A stretch of DNA of 64,000 nt from Anaerolineales bacterium (GCA_003105035.1 PQAL01000029.1:1-64000), one strand, 5' to 3'; positions 27,901 through 39,085 are shown, counted from the first letter of the stretch. Notes: a model not told the origin generated them from the sequence alone. Numbers and translations are program-made.

Positions 27901-28366
27901 GGACGACCTGCCCGACCTTGATGGTGCGCAAAATCTTGAGAAATTCCCGCCTGGGAAGTGTGCGCACCATCAAAGCTCTCACCGGGGTGATGATGATCGG
28001 TGGCGGGGGTTTTACCCCACCTGGAATATGGTATCCGGCCAGGCTTGAAAGCACCATAAGGCGATCGCGCCGGGTGGTCAAACCCCAGGTCGCATTTTCA
28101 TAAAACAGGGGGGTTGGTTCTGGGAAGAAAAGAAGGGGTAGCTTGGGTGCCCATAACGCCAGCTCATCCGCAAGCGTGAGGGCATGGTCATTGCGATCGG
28201 TAATGAGCAGGATCGGTCGTTCAGCAGCCTGGCGTAAGGCTGCCAGCCATGGTAAGCGGGCAGACCGCCTGATTCCAAGGGGAGGGATAGCCTGCCCCAG
28301 CTCAATCAGCTTGAACAACTCGCCAGATGCCGATACAATCGAATCGATTATTCCATCAAGTTCCAT
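24956..28366 (-). CDS. mfd: Transcription-repair coupling factor Mfd
   Basis: DNA translocase that removes stalled RNA polymerase and recruits UvrA. It has an N-terminal UvrB-like module (residues 1-350), the RNA-polymerase-interacting CarD-like domain near 469-530 (GDWVVHVDYGIGRFIGL), a RecG-type helicase with Walker A GDVGYGKTEVAL at about 613 and the DEEQ box at about 717, and a C-terminal TRCF domain. Length 1136 residues, complete. It follows pth with 31 bases between stop and start. Confidence 0.97.
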   Translation of the reverse strand: MELDGIIDSIVSASGELFKLIELGQAIPPLGIRRSARLPWLAALRQAAERPILLITDRNDHALTLADELALWAPKLPLLFFPEPTPLFYENATWGLTTRRDRLMVLSSLAGYHIPGGVKPPPPIIITPVRALMVRTLPRREFLKILRTIKVGQVVQPDELLRAWVAMGYEHTNIVVSPGQFSRRGGILDIWTPSAEQPVRIELFGDEIDTLRCFDPATQRTINTIERLPISPAREFITPDTETLQKLAIEPGSLSEFYIPVLHPEPASLLDYLPSQSLVLVDDEQAVRDSVQEVEEQAVGLRRDYIKDSELPEDFPIPYLTWSELEDTLAGKQAIDLGLPVNNEALPGRPTNIADSFLPGVRFAGQLKPLMEHLDQCCAQSEPIIIVSRQSARLQELWKEHNPFTPSSECLSFYDASLSEGLTFAAPGEKPIHLFTDGEIFGWRRPELRQRPRPMAEAPEAAYADFEPGDWVVHVDYGIGRFIGLVERSVDGIEREYLAVEYAEGDQLFVPVYQADRLTRYIGHDSHAPTPTRLGSPEWRTTKSHVKEAVEEVAQDLLDLYAHRNVVEGHAFGKDAPWQKELEASFPYIETTDQLRVISEVKQDMEAVKPMDRLICGDVGYGKTEVALRAAFKAVMDGRQVAILVPTTVLAQQHYHTFTQRLAPFPVEVEMLSRFRTPQQQKDILEKLSIGKVDIIIGTHRLLQGDVVFKDMGLLIIDEEQRFGVTHKETLKKMRTEVDVLTLTATPIPRTLYMTLTGVRDISTINTPPEERLPIITHVGPYSPTLVRQAILRELERGGQVFFVHNRVQTIGAMRFHLEKLVPEARVVVAHGQMAEDQLSQRMEQFSNGNVDILLSTSIIESGLDIPNANTLIVDRADTFGLAQLYQLRGRVGRGAQRAYAYFFRHKHLAPTIEGRQRLETIAENTQLGAGYSIAMRDLEIRGAGDILGTRQHGYIASVGFHLYTRLLADAVQRLRVGKPVPVLAQALQADQAAPGLPISVDLPLAVSLPASYIPDRQTRTRLYRRLADLRTQDEIDALEGEFIDRFGPLPAETRNLFYQLKVKMLADKVGLASISAEGGQIILRYPPLPEGETSRPIPELGGDIRTGKNAIWIPIAALESWQDQLIVVLHQLETD

Positions 28367-28397
28367 ATTATTTTAGAGTAAATTCACAAATGCCGGC

Positions 28398-29009
28398 TCA
28401 ACCATTGAACAAGTTCATTGACCGCTCCAGACCGAACCGAGTGTAGGTCAGTACAGCCTCAACCGCCCTATCTAGGGTTTGTTTCAAGAGCTCGGCGTCA
28501 CTGGATGGGAAGTCTTGCAGCACGTAATCTGCGGCTTCCATCCTACCCGGCGGCCTGCCCGTGCCGATTCGCAAGCGAGGGAATTCGTCGGTCCCCAGAC
28601 GCTCGATAATTGACTGCATCCCCTTTTGGCCAGCCGAGCCACCGAACGGGCGGATGCGAAGCGTCCCCAAAGGCAAATCAACGTCATCATAGGCCACCAG
28701 CAGGTTTTCTATGGGAACCTTGTAGAAATGTACCAGGGAGCTGACTGCTTTGCCGGATTCATTCATAAAAGTTTGAGGTTTAATCAGGATTACCCTCTCA
28801 CCGAAATAGGAAGTTTTCGCCACCAGGGCACGTGACTGTACCTGCCCAAAGCTTGTGTCAAGCTTTGCTGCCAGGCGGCTTACCAGCATGAAACCTACGT
28901 TATGGCGGTTGTTCTCGTATTGCCTGCCCGGGTTACCCAGCCCCGCGATTAAAAAAGGCCCTTGGCGTTGGGTGGGTTGGATTTGAAGGCTATCATCTGA
29001 TTCAGTCAT
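28398..29009 (-). CDS. pth: Peptidyl-tRNA hydrolase
   Basis: Releases tRNA from peptidyl-tRNA that drops off ribosomes. Family motifs are GLGNPGRQYENNRHNVGF with the catalytic His, then KPQTFMNESG and AYDDVDLPLG. From the chosen start it has about 203 residues. The frame is open back to 29057, but those residues are not family-like. GGAGG lies just 3 bases before the ATG at 29009, closer than ideal yet the only Shine-Dalgarno in the area. It is upstream of mfd on the same strand, a common bacterial arrangement. Confidence 0.95.
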   Translation of the reverse strand: MTESDDSLQIQPTQRQGPFLIAGLGNPGRQYENNRHNVGFMLVSRLAAKLDTSFGQVQSRALVAKTSYFGERVILIKPQTFMNESGKAVSSLVHFYKVPIENLLVAYDDVDLPLGTLRIRPFGGSAGQKGMQSIIERLGTDEFPRLRIGTGRPPGRMEAADYVLQDFPSSDAELLKQTLDRAVEAVLTYTRFGLERSMNLFNG

Positions 29010-29330
29010 ACGCCTCCAGGATTGCATAAATTGACGATGTTCGCCACCTGCTGGCAACTTCGAGACTGGTTGGCTGGATCATAAAGTGCTCATGCTCCCA
29101 TTTTGTTTCAAGATATGCAATTTATTTACCAACAATATCCCATACCATAAGATTAACCGATACCACTCGGCAACCGCTTACTATAACATAAAACCCGGCG
29201 CTCATCAAATTCCCCGGCAGATAACAGTAAGGATCCAAGGTCTGCAGTAATAACTTACTCGATGCTTTGATAAAACTATGGTAAACTTTTTGATTGTGGT
29301 TTTATCTTCATCTGTGAGGTAAGGCAACCC
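29010..29330. other. Divergent intergenic region between pth and roadblock gene
   Basis: 321 AT-rich bases with no open frame of interest, no tRNA and no strong hairpin. It must hold the divergent promoters of the pth-mfd operon and the roadblock gene, but no -35/-10 pair stands out. Confidence 0.5.
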
Positions 29331-29705
29331 ATGACACTAACTCGCACGGAACAAATGGTGACAAGATTACGCCAGATGCAGTCTGTTTCGCCAGATATTG
29401 AAGCCTCCGCGGTCGTGTCTGTGGATGGGCTAATCATCGCCTCTGCACTACCCAATGAGGTGGAGGAAGACCGTGTTTCTGCCATGTCTGCTGCCATGCT
29501 CAGCCTGGGTGAGCGAATTTCCACTGAGCTGGGCCGTGGCAGTCTGGAACAAGTATATATCAGGGGTTTAAATGGTTTCGTCATCCTTACATCGATTGGT
29601 GCAGATGCTGTCCTGACTGCCCTGGCAGGTCCTCAGGCAAAGCTTGGCCTGGTCTTCCTTGAAATGCGAAGGGCAGCCGATGACATTGAGAAGGTGATGG
29701 CATGA
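29331..29705 (+). CDS. Roadblock/LC7-domain protein
   Basis: 124 residues forming a single roadblock/longin-type fold: ASAVVSVDGLIIASALP, then SAAMLSLGERISTELGRG and GFVILTSIGADAVLTAL. In bacteria such proteins (MglB-like) often regulate small Ras-like GTPases or act in polarity and gliding, but no MglA-type GTPase gene is adjacent. GAGGTAAGG precedes the ATG. A strong terminator follows, so it appears monocistronic. Confidence 0.9.
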   Translation: MTLTRTEQMVTRLRQMQSVSPDIEASAVVSVDGLIIASALPNEVEEDRVSAMSAAMLSLGERISTELGRGSLEQVYIRGLNGFVILTSIGADAVLTALAGPQAKLGLVFLEMRRAADDIEKVMA

Positions 29706-29741
29706 TTTACCCGGCCAAACCGGAACATCCTGCAGATTACG

Positions 29742-29784
29742 GTGGGGAGGCTGCCGTCCAACGGCCCTCCCCACTGCCTTTTTT
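29742..29784 (+). terminator. Intrinsic terminator of roadblock gene
   Basis: Stem GTGGGGAGG/CCTCCCCAC (29742-29750 with 29766-29774) with an inner CCGT/ACGG pairing, followed by a T-run at 29779-29784. Confidence 0.9.
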
Positions 29785-29821
29785 ATTTGGAAGTTATCAT
29801 CATGCGGATTATTTTGATTAA

Positions 29822-31459
<1,638 letters not shown>

Positions 31460-31517
31460 TCACCAGCCTTTGAATTCTGTTTCTTTCTTGAATCTTTACT
31501 CTCGGGAAAAAACGGCT

Positions 31518-31544
31518 GGAAAACCTGTCTAAATGCGGTAAAAT
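31518..31544 (+). promoter_or_regulatory. Possible promoter of eno
   Basis: A -10-like TAAAAT at 31539-31544 with a weak -35 (TGGAAA) 16 bases upstream. It lies about 75 bases before the enolase ATG. Confidence 0.3.
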
Positions 31545-31608
31545 AGTGGCTGTTTTCACAAAGCAAAGATCATCACATTATTGTGATGTAAATTTCCGAA
31601 AAGAATAG

Positions 31609-32907
<1,299 letters not shown>

Positions 32908-32916
32908 GAAAAAGCA

Positions 32917-32944
32917 ACGGCGCATCTCACGATGCGCCGTTTTC
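32917..32944. terminator. Bidirectional terminator between eno and zinc-ribbon gene
   Basis: Perfect 10-bp stem ACGGCGCATC/GATGCGCCGT (32917-32926 with 32931-32940), followed by TTTT on the plus strand and, on the minus strand, by TTGCTTTTTCC. The stop codon of the minus-strand gene falls in the loop. Confidence 0.8.
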
Positions 32945-33499
32945 ATTATCAGCTTCTTCCAAGAAGGGTTCCACCACCGTAAACGCCCCACCTGGTTGGG
33001 ATTGTTCTTCCAGTGGGGCTGGTCGAGTGACGTCATCCATGGTCTTGTTTTCACGCCGTTTTCCTGGGGCAGGTGTGCCGCAATAAGGGCACAGGTTCCA
33101 CGACAGCTCCATCAACTTGCGACAATGATGGCAAGTCTTCCGTAAACGCATGTTGCAGCTTGGACAGACCATCCAGGCATCCTGAATCTTTCGGCCACAC
33201 CCAGGGCAGACTGCAACATCTTCGATGGATTGCAGGAGCGCTTCCTCCTCCAGGGTTTGTTGGTATTCTTCCTCCAGCGTGTGGGAAGGGCGCAGGATGA
33301 GATAAATAACGATCCCTGGCAGGAATAACAGGGCGACCACAACAATAGCCAGGATGCGCAACAGCTGGTCGCGTGACCTGGCACGGATATCCCGGTAGGT
33401 CCAAAAGATCAGGCTAAGCCATAATGCCACCAGGAATGCCAACCCCCAGGCCGTTCCAGCCGTGATAAGATTGTTGATGGTCTGTGGATCAACGATCAT
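32927..33499 (-). CDS. Membrane-anchored zinc-ribbon protein
   Basis: Two membrane helices at the N-terminus (AWGLAFLVALWLSLIFWTY and ILAIVVVALLFLPGIVIYLIL) are followed by a charged linker and a double zinc ribbon: CPGCGRKI / CPSCNMRL and CHHC / CPYCGTP. The tail is acidic. About 190 residues from the chosen start, which has GGGAGA at good spacing; the frame is open to 33556. Function unknown; such proteins are frequent in Chloroflexota. Confidence 0.8.
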   Translation of the reverse strand: MIVDPQTINNLITAGTAWGLAFLVALWLSLIFWTYRDIRARSRDQLLRILAIVVVALLFLPGIVIYLILRPSHTLEEEYQQTLEEEALLQSIEDVAVCPGCGRKIQDAWMVCPSCNMRLRKTCHHCRKLMELSWNLCPYCGTPAPGKRRENKTMDDVTRPAPLEEQSQPGGAFTVVEPFLEEADNENGAS

Positions 33500-33588
33500 C
33501 GGATTCTCCCAGGGTTGATTATAGCATCTCGTTATGGAATCATCGGTCTCTTTCAAATGGCTGGATTCAGCCAGAGGAGTGATGGAAT

Positions 33589-34293
33589 ATGAGCCGTCAG
33601 GAAGCTAATGCATATACGATCAAAGATATGAGTGAAGAGGAGCGCCCGCGTGAGCGCCTGGCAAAGCTGGGTCCTCAATCACTTACCACCGCAGAGCTGC
33701 TGGCAATCCTGCTCCGGGTCGGCATGGCTGGGGAGACAGCCGTCCAGGTGGGTCAGCGATTGCTGCAGACTTTTGGCGGTATTTCTGGCATCCACCGGGC
33801 ATCCTTCGCAGAGCTGAGCGGACAAAAAGGAGTCAAATTGGCCAAGGCAGCCCAAATTAAAGCTGCCATCGAGCTCGGCAGGCGGTTGGTGCTCGAAGCA
33901 CCCGATGAGCGCCCGGGAGTGCATACCCCTGCAGATGCAGCCGAAATGGTGCAATATGAGATGAGCGCTTTGGAGCAAGAGGAGCTTCGGGTGATGCTGC
34001 TCGATACCCGCAACCGTGTGCAGCACATCGAGACGGTTTATCGCGGTAGCGTGAACTCTTCTCAGGTGCGTATTGCAGAGATCTTCAAAGCCGCCATCCG
34101 GCGTAACGCCAGCAACGTGATCGTTATCCATAATCACCCCTCAGGTGACCCTACACCCAGCCCGGATGATGTAGCCATCACGCGCGCCATACTGCAAGCT
34201 GGCGAGCTGTTGGATATTAAGCTGCTCGACCACATCATCGTTGGTAGTGGTAAGTTTGTGTCTTTAAAGGAAAGAGGGCTGGGATTTTCTTAG
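33589..34293 (+). CDS. radC: RadC-family JAB/MPN-domain protein
   Basis: 234 residues. The N-terminal part is a helix-hairpin-helix-like region (RERLAKLGPQSLTTAELLAILLR). The C-terminal JAB/MPN metalloprotease-like domain carries the JAMM residues in VIVIHNHPSGDPTPSPDD. Historically linked to DNA repair, but the biochemical role of the family is not settled. The start follows GGAG by about 10 bases. Confidence 0.95.
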   Translation: MSRQEANAYTIKDMSEEERPRERLAKLGPQSLTTAELLAILLRVGMAGETAVQVGQRLLQTFGGISGIHRASFAELSGQKGVKLAKAAQIKAAIELGRRLVLEAPDERPGVHTPADAAEMVQYEMSALEQEELRVMLLDTRNRVQHIETVYRGSVNSSQVRIAEIFKAAIRRNASNVIVIHNHPSGDPTPSPDDVAITRAILQAGELLDIKLLDHIIVGSGKFVSLKERGLGFS

Positions 34294-34305
34294 GGTAGGC
34301 GTGGC

Positions 34306-34599
34306 TTAGATCGTGCTTACTACATCAAAACTAATAAATTCTCCCGTTGCAGCGAGCCAGTCATAGCAAACATTGTCAATCACAGCCATGGGTGGCCCTT
34401 CACGAAGGGCGGCCAGCAACAGCTCAAGATCCTGGTGTGCCCCTTCTGCGGTCACTTCTACCGTGCCGTTCCATCGATTACGCACCCAGCCCCGTAAATT
34501 GAGCTTATCAGCCTGTTCCATCACGAAGTACCGGAAGCTTACTCCCTGTACGCGCCCTGCGATGGTGGCATGTAAACGTGAGCTGGTCTCTTCAGTCAT
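34306..34599 (-). CDS. acyP: Acylphosphatase
   Basis: Small hydrolase of acyl phosphates. The signature GRVQGVSFRYFVMEQA with the catalytic Arg and the GWVRNRWNGTVEV motif with the catalytic Asn are clear. About 97 residues from the chosen ATG, which has GGATGG upstream; the frame is open to 34623. It is downstream of the AEC transporter gene on the same strand and converges on radC. Confidence 0.95.
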   Translation of the reverse strand: MTEETSSRLHATIAGRVQGVSFRYFVMEQADKLNLRGWVRNRWNGTVEVTAEGAHQDLELLLAALREGPPMAVIDNVCYDWLAATGEFISFDVVSTI

Positions 34600-34629
34600 T
34601 TTTCCATCCTTCTGCGTTAACAATTGTCC

Positions 34630-35541
34630 TTAAGCCCCAAGTAGGGCCAGGAGGGGGGTTAAAGTAAGTGGGCTGAGCAGTGTGGTGACCAGCACTGCGG
34701 TGGTTACAAAGGTTGGCTCTGTCTCAAACTCGGTAGCCAGGATAGTGGTGAGTACGGCTACTGGCATGGCGGCTTCCAGCACCACAGCTTGCTGGGCAAC
34801 AAGGGTCATCCCGAACAGGCGGGTGAGGCCAAAGGCAATCAACGGAGCGATCAGCAGGCGGATACTGCTGGTGACAACCAGCGGTTTGATATGCCCATCC
34901 AGGCGGATGTTGACCAGCTGCATCCCCAACAGCACCAGCATGCAGGGAATGGCAGCATTACTGAGCAAATCCACGGTGCGATCTAGCCCGGTAGGTAGCT
35001 GCCAGCCAAACTGTAGGAAGATAATCCCGAAAATCAGGGCATATGTGGCTGGGAATTTTACCAGCCCCTTGATGGCAGACCAAACGCTCATCGAACCTGA
35101 CGAGGCGATCACGATACCAACCGTGTTGGTAAACAAAGCATTGATCACAAAAAAAACACTGGCGAAAGCCAATGCTTCTTCGCCGAAGGCAAAGCTGGTG
35201 AGAGGCAAGCCATAATTGCCAGCGTTCATGAACATGGTGGTGATCATCACTGCAGCCAGGGTGCTGCGGTTGAAACGCAGTACACCGCCCACCAGCCAGG
35301 TGAGCAACCCGACGATGACGAGCAGGGTGAGAGCAAAGGCTAGAATCCAAAGGATATCCTTATTGCTCAGCTGGCTATTCATGATCAGGTTAAACACCAA
35401 TATGGGGCTGAACACATAAAAAACGACCTGCGAGAGAGGTCGTGGAGGTATCTTTAGCCATTTTGCCAGGGCAAAACCGATACAGGCTGCCAGCAGAATA
35501 GGGAACAGGTTATTAAAGAACAGGCTGAAGAGATTACTCAA
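34630..35541 (-). CDS. AEC (auxin efflux carrier) family transporter
   Basis: Integral membrane carrier of 303 residues with about ten hydrophobic helices in the two-half AEC layout. Examples are ILLAACIGFALAKWL at the N-terminus and TTAVLVTTLLSPLTLTPLLALL at the C-terminus. Bacterial members move organic acids such as malate, or other anions; the substrate is not deducible. Its start overlaps the stop of the HEAT-repeat gene by 4 bases. Confidence 0.9.
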   Translation of the reverse strand: MSNLFSLFFNNLFPILLAACIGFALAKWLKIPPRPLSQVVFYVFSPILVFNLIMNSQLSNKDILWILAFALTLLVIVGLLTWLVGGVLRFNRSTLAAVMITTMFMNAGNYGLPLTSFAFGEEALAFASVFFVINALFTNTVGIVIASSGSMSVWSAIKGLVKFPATYALIFGIIFLQFGWQLPTGLDRTVDLLSNAAIPCMLVLLGMQLVNIRLDGHIKPLVVTSSIRLLIAPLIAFGLTRLFGMTLVAQQAVVLEAAMPVAVLTTILATEFETEPTFVTTAVLVTTLLSPLTLTPLLALLGA

Positions 35542-36566
35542 TCTTCTTCCTCAGATAGGAAATCATCTGTGTCAACGTCCAGGTCATCCTCTGAGGCAAG
35601 CTCCGGTTCTTCTGCGTCTTCTGGAATTTCCAATAACGCCAGATCTTTCATCTCTTCGGTGAATTCCAGGTTTTCCAGGGCATTATCGATCTGGTTGGCT
35701 TCTTCATCGTCATCGGTACTTTCCAGCATTTCCTCCAGCCGCCTGCGTACGCCTTCTCCACCCAGCTGGGATAAGGCCCAGATTGAAGCCATGCGTACGT
35801 CTATATCACTATCTTCGAGCAATTCCAACAACCTGGGTATTGCGGCGTTAATTTCTAGCTCCCCGGCTGCACTGGCAGCTTCTGCCCGCACAGGTGGGTG
35901 CTGGTGGTCTAGCATTTTCAATACTTTTTGGTTCCAGCGTGAATTCGCCGATCGTCCCATGGCAAACAGGGCTGTAACCAGCCAATCCAGGTCTGGGGAG
36001 GCATATGCTTTGTTTATTAATTCAGGCACTTCCTTGCGGGATGAGAAACCGAGTGCTTCCAACGCTCTGCGGCGTACCAGCGTAGTATCCGAGCCGGAGG
36101 TCAGTTTTAACAGGCATTCCTCGACCTGCAACAGTTTTTTCGGCGAGATGTCTTCCACTTCGCCGAGGTATATATAAGTTGCCAGCGCAGCTGCAGATGC
36201 AGCACGCACTTCCGCATCCTGGTCGTGTTCTGACATGTGGATGAAGGTCGGCATCAAGTCTACCAGTTCATATTCGCGCAGGATCTGCACAGCACGCCTA
36301 CGCACATCCGGTTCGCTATCCTTTAATGCTATGCGTCCTACTTCTTCGAAGCACAGGAGGTCATCAGCCAGATGAAGCTCTTCAAGATCCTCAAGTAATG
36401 CGAAGCGCCGCCTGGGTGAGATCTTTGACCAGGTAGCAACCAGTGTGGAGGCATCAGCAGGGTCGAGATCGGAAAATCTGTTCAGGTAGCGTGGTGGAAA
36501 AGGCTTGCTCTCATCGAGCAACGCTTCGATCAATAGATTAAAGGGAATCGGTTGATTGGTGGGCAT
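35538..36566 (-). CDS. HEAT-repeat protein with acidic tail
   Basis: 342 residues of helical repeats, for example DVRRRAVQILREYELVDLMP, EVRAASAAALATYIY, PVRAEAASAAGELEINAAIP and DVRMASIWALSQLGGEGVR. These are HEAT/PBS-lyase-type units. The last ~50 residues are rich in Asp and Glu. No signal peptide. It is probably a scaffold; partner unknown. It lies 4 bases downstream of the site-2 protease gene and is coupled to the AEC transporter gene. Confidence 0.88.
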   Translation of the reverse strand: MPTNQPIPFNLLIEALLDESKPFPPRYLNRFSDLDPADASTLVATWSKISPRRRFALLEDLEELHLADDLLCFEEVGRIALKDSEPDVRRRAVQILREYELVDLMPTFIHMSEHDQDAEVRAASAAALATYIYLGEVEDISPKKLLQVEECLLKLTSGSDTTLVRRRALEALGFSSRKEVPELINKAYASPDLDWLVTALFAMGRSANSRWNQKVLKMLDHQHPPVRAEAASAAGELEINAAIPRLLELLEDSDIDVRMASIWALSQLGGEGVRRRLEEMLESTDDDEEANQIDNALENLEFTEEMKDLALLEIPEDAEEPELASEDDLDVDTDDFLSEEED

Positions 36567-36570
36567 ATCA

Positions 36571-37638
36571 TTAAGGTGTGGGGGTCAGGATTGGATTAAT
36601 GAAATCCTGAGCATTAATATACAGCATCAAAATGATCAGGAGGATAAAGGCTACAGAAGAGACCCATACTTCATATTTGATGGGGATTCGTTTATGGAAG
36701 ATGAGCTCTGGAAGAGCGAAAAGAATTTTGCCTCCATCCAGGGGAGGGATGGGGAGCAGGTTCATAATACCCAATGAAAAGCTGATGATCGCAAAAAATT
36801 GGAATACATTGGCTATCTTGGGGATACCTGGTGTGGTAGGGCTCCTGACGATGTATGAATACATGTCATACATCCCCTTCAGTCCCACAGGACGGACTTC
36901 GGAGGCGTTGGTTTGCCCGCTGATCGCTTGCCCGATAGTACTGAATAGCAGGGTGCCATAATCATACAGGGATGTGGCACTTTCAGGGATCGCTCCCAGA
37001 GCTTCGAAGGGTTTCATCGGGTTGCTCAATAAGACTCCGATCGCACCCGAGCTGCCAGGGTGAGCCAGTGGCGTGACGGTCACCCCTTTCGTGATGCCAT
37101 CATGGATAAAAACTACATTCAAGGGTTCTCCCAGGTGGCTGTAAATCTGCGTCTGGGCTTCCTCTTGCGAATGAACTACCACCCCATCGATGCTCACGAT
37201 CACATCACCGGCTTGCAGCCCTGCTTGAGCGGCGGGTAGGCCTGCTACGACTTCAACAAGCTCAACGCGGCTGCGATCGGGCATCGATCCGATGATGGCG
37301 AATACCAGGTAGAACAGGATAAAGGCGGTCAGCAAATTCATTATCGGACCTGCCAACAGCATTAAGATGCGCTTGAATGGGTGAGCGGCCATCATGCCAC
37401 CCTCAACGTTGGGGTCAGATTCACCCTTCGGTCTGACGAAACCACCAAATGGCAGCCAGTTAATCGTGTACTTGGTACCCCCATGCTCGAATAAGGTCAG
37501 GGCCCTGGGTGGGTACCCGAAACCAAACTCTTCGACCTGGATACCGATCGCTTTACAAACGATAAAATGTCCGAATTCATGGACGAAGATTAACACCACC
37601 AGACCAATGGCAAATTCGATTATTAATTGGATCGTCAT
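36571..37638 (-). CDS. rseP: Site-2 intramembrane metalloprotease (M50, RseP/MmpA type)
   Basis: Zinc protease that cuts membrane-embedded substrates such as anti-sigma factors. The active site HEFGH lies in the first helix (VLIFVHEFGHFIV). The second catalytic motif LLPIPPLDGGKILF supplies the third zinc ligand Asp. A PDZ domain sits in the middle (AGLQAGDVIVSIDGVVVHS, about residues 140-190). Length 355 residues. It heads a same-strand run with the HEAT protein, AEC carrier and acylphosphatase. Confidence 0.93.
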   Translation of the reverse strand: MTIQLIIEFAIGLVVLIFVHEFGHFIVCKAIGIQVEEFGFGYPPRALTLFEHGGTKYTINWLPFGGFVRPKGESDPNVEGGMMAAHPFKRILMLLAGPIMNLLTAFILFYLVFAIIGSMPDRSRVELVEVVAGLPAAQAGLQAGDVIVSIDGVVVHSQEEAQTQIYSHLGEPLNVVFIHDGITKGVTVTPLAHPGSSGAIGVLLSNPMKPFEALGAIPESATSLYDYGTLLFSTIGQAISGQTNASEVRPVGLKGMYDMYSYIVRSPTTPGIPKIANVFQFFAIISFSLGIMNLLPIPPLDGGKILFALPELIFHKRIPIKYEVWVSSVAFILLIILMLYINAQDFINPILTPTP

Positions 37639-37801
37639 TTTTTCCCTTACGTAGTATTATGTACTGTCCGACCTTAGTAGTTCAAATTAATCAACGAATT
37701 ATACCTCTCCTGGAAAGATAAACTATCAGAGGCTTGCGATATTGAAACTTTCTAACAGAATTCTAAGGCTGAGATCGGCGCAAAATTATTCAATTGGACG
37801 T

Positions 37802-38800
37802 TTACTTCAGGGATATCATTCTCGCTGGCCCACCAACACGGGCAGTGATTACCTCACTGACTCCGGGAAGCTCGCGCAACTTTCGGCTGATGTGATCTGA
37901 GTGAGGCTCAGCACAAATTACATGCACATTTGGACCAGCATCGATGGTGTAACTGGTTGGCAAGCCAGCCTTTCGCCACGCTTGTACTGCTTGAACGACC
38001 GCTAATGTGGCGGGTAGCCAGTACAGCAGAGGAGGCTGGGAGGTGCACATTACGGAGTGCATCAGGTTACTGTCTAACTCGACGACTTCTGCTAATGCTC
38101 CGAAATCGCGGTTGAAGATAGCATGCCGGCAGTGCTCCAACCTGCGTGGGGCATCCGCCAGGCGGGCTGCCTGCAGCGGGCTGGTGGCAGCCAGCGCATG
38201 TCCTACCAGAGAGCTGTGTGATTTTTCAGCCTTGCTTACAATTGCGATGCAGTCCACTAGGTCCCAATGCTCTGGAGGGGCGATGGAAATAGCATACGAA
38301 TCCAGGTCGTTGGAGCCTGCCTTCCACTCTACAAATCCCCCTGGGATCGATCGGCAGGCTGACCCGGAACCGGTACGCGCCAGGCGGGTGAGCTCTCGCT
38401 CATCCAGGCTCAAGCCGGCTGCTTGCGACGCAGCCAGGCTCAGGGCAGCGAAACCCGAAGCCGAGGAGGCAATCCCGGCACTGCTTGGGAAGTTATTCTC
38501 GCTGCTCACTCTGGCAAAGGTCGCTATGCCTGCCATGTGACGCACCCGGTCCAATAATTGTATGACTCGTCCCAGGGCCGTGCCCACCTGTACTTTTCCA
38601 TTTAGGATAAATTCGTCAGCAATCAGCTGTGAGTCAAACTTCACAGAGGTCTGCGTGTGAAGCTCCGCCAACGTTATCGAGATCGAGCCATTGGCGGGGA
38701 TGTGCAGGTCTTGGTCTGCATCGCCCCAATATTTGATCAGGGCAATATTGGGATGAGCGACGGCCGTGACTGGATTCGTAGAGGCTGAGCCTTGTTGCAT
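37802..38800 (-). CDS. mvaD: Diphosphomevalonate (or phosphomevalonate) decarboxylase
   Basis: GHMP-superfamily decarboxylase of the mevalonate pathway to isopentenyl units. The start AHPNIALIKYWG, the phosphate-binding SSAGIASSASGFAAL and the catalytic Asp in YTIDAGPNVHVI are all typical. Chloroflexota are known to use a variant route with phosphomevalonate decarboxylase plus isopentenyl phosphate kinase, and sequence alone does not decide which substrate is used. The ATG at 38800 is preferred over 38806 because the -10 box directly abuts the latter; the mRNA would be leaderless. No other mevalonate gene is adjacent. Confidence 0.88.
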   Translation of the reverse strand: MQQGSASTNPVTAVAHPNIALIKYWGDADQDLHIPANGSISITLAELHTQTSVKFDSQLIADEFILNGKVQVGTALGRVIQLLDRVRHMAGIATFARVSSENNFPSSAGIASSASGFAALSLAASQAAGLSLDERELTRLARTGSGSACRSIPGGFVEWKAGSNDLDSYAISIAPPEHWDLVDCIAIVSKAEKSHSSLVGHALAATSPLQAARLADAPRRLEHCRHAIFNRDFGALAEVVELDSNLMHSVMCTSQPPLLYWLPATLAVVQAVQAWRKAGLPTSYTIDAGPNVHVICAEPHSDHISRKLRELPGVSEVITARVGGPARMISLK

Positions 38801-38806
38801 GGTCAT

Positions 38807-38815
38807 AGTTTATCA
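38807..38815 (-). promoter_or_regulatory. Extended -10 promoter, leaderless start of mvaD
   Basis: Minus strand TGA-TAAACT (TAAACT is the complement of plus 38807-38812). It ends 6 bases before the ATG at 38800, and no Shine-Dalgarno is present. The spacing equals that at 14339/14346 and 50677/50684. Confidence 0.5.
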
Positions 38816-38912
38816 TCACGAAGATAAAAAAGCGAACTATCCGATTTGTTGGCTAAGCTATGATGATCTAGCATTTTTAAAAAAATTCCTGTCAATTCTT
38901 CCTTGGAGAGAA

Positions 38913-38941
38913 TTGCTTTTCGCATCGTATCGCTGTATACT
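38913..38941 (+). promoter_or_regulatory. Sigma-70-type promoter of the 39086 lipoprotein
   Basis: TTGCTT (38913-38918), 17-base spacer, TATACT (38936-38941). It lies about 145 bases before the ATG. Confidence 0.55.
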
Positions 38942-39085
38942 GAAAAGGAAGTTTTGATCTCCTATCCATTTTTTTGTGAGACATATTCGCAGCTTTGTGA
39001 GTACTTGGTCCCCAATAAAAGTACATACGCAGGCAGCTATTTATTGATTTTTCAAAGATAGGCTGTTCCTCATGAAAAAGGTACT

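Noticed and set aside
34682-35215. 177-codon frame opposite the AEC transporter
   Set aside because: Shadow frame of a hydrophobic membrane protein; Ser/Thr-rich composition is expected from the complement.
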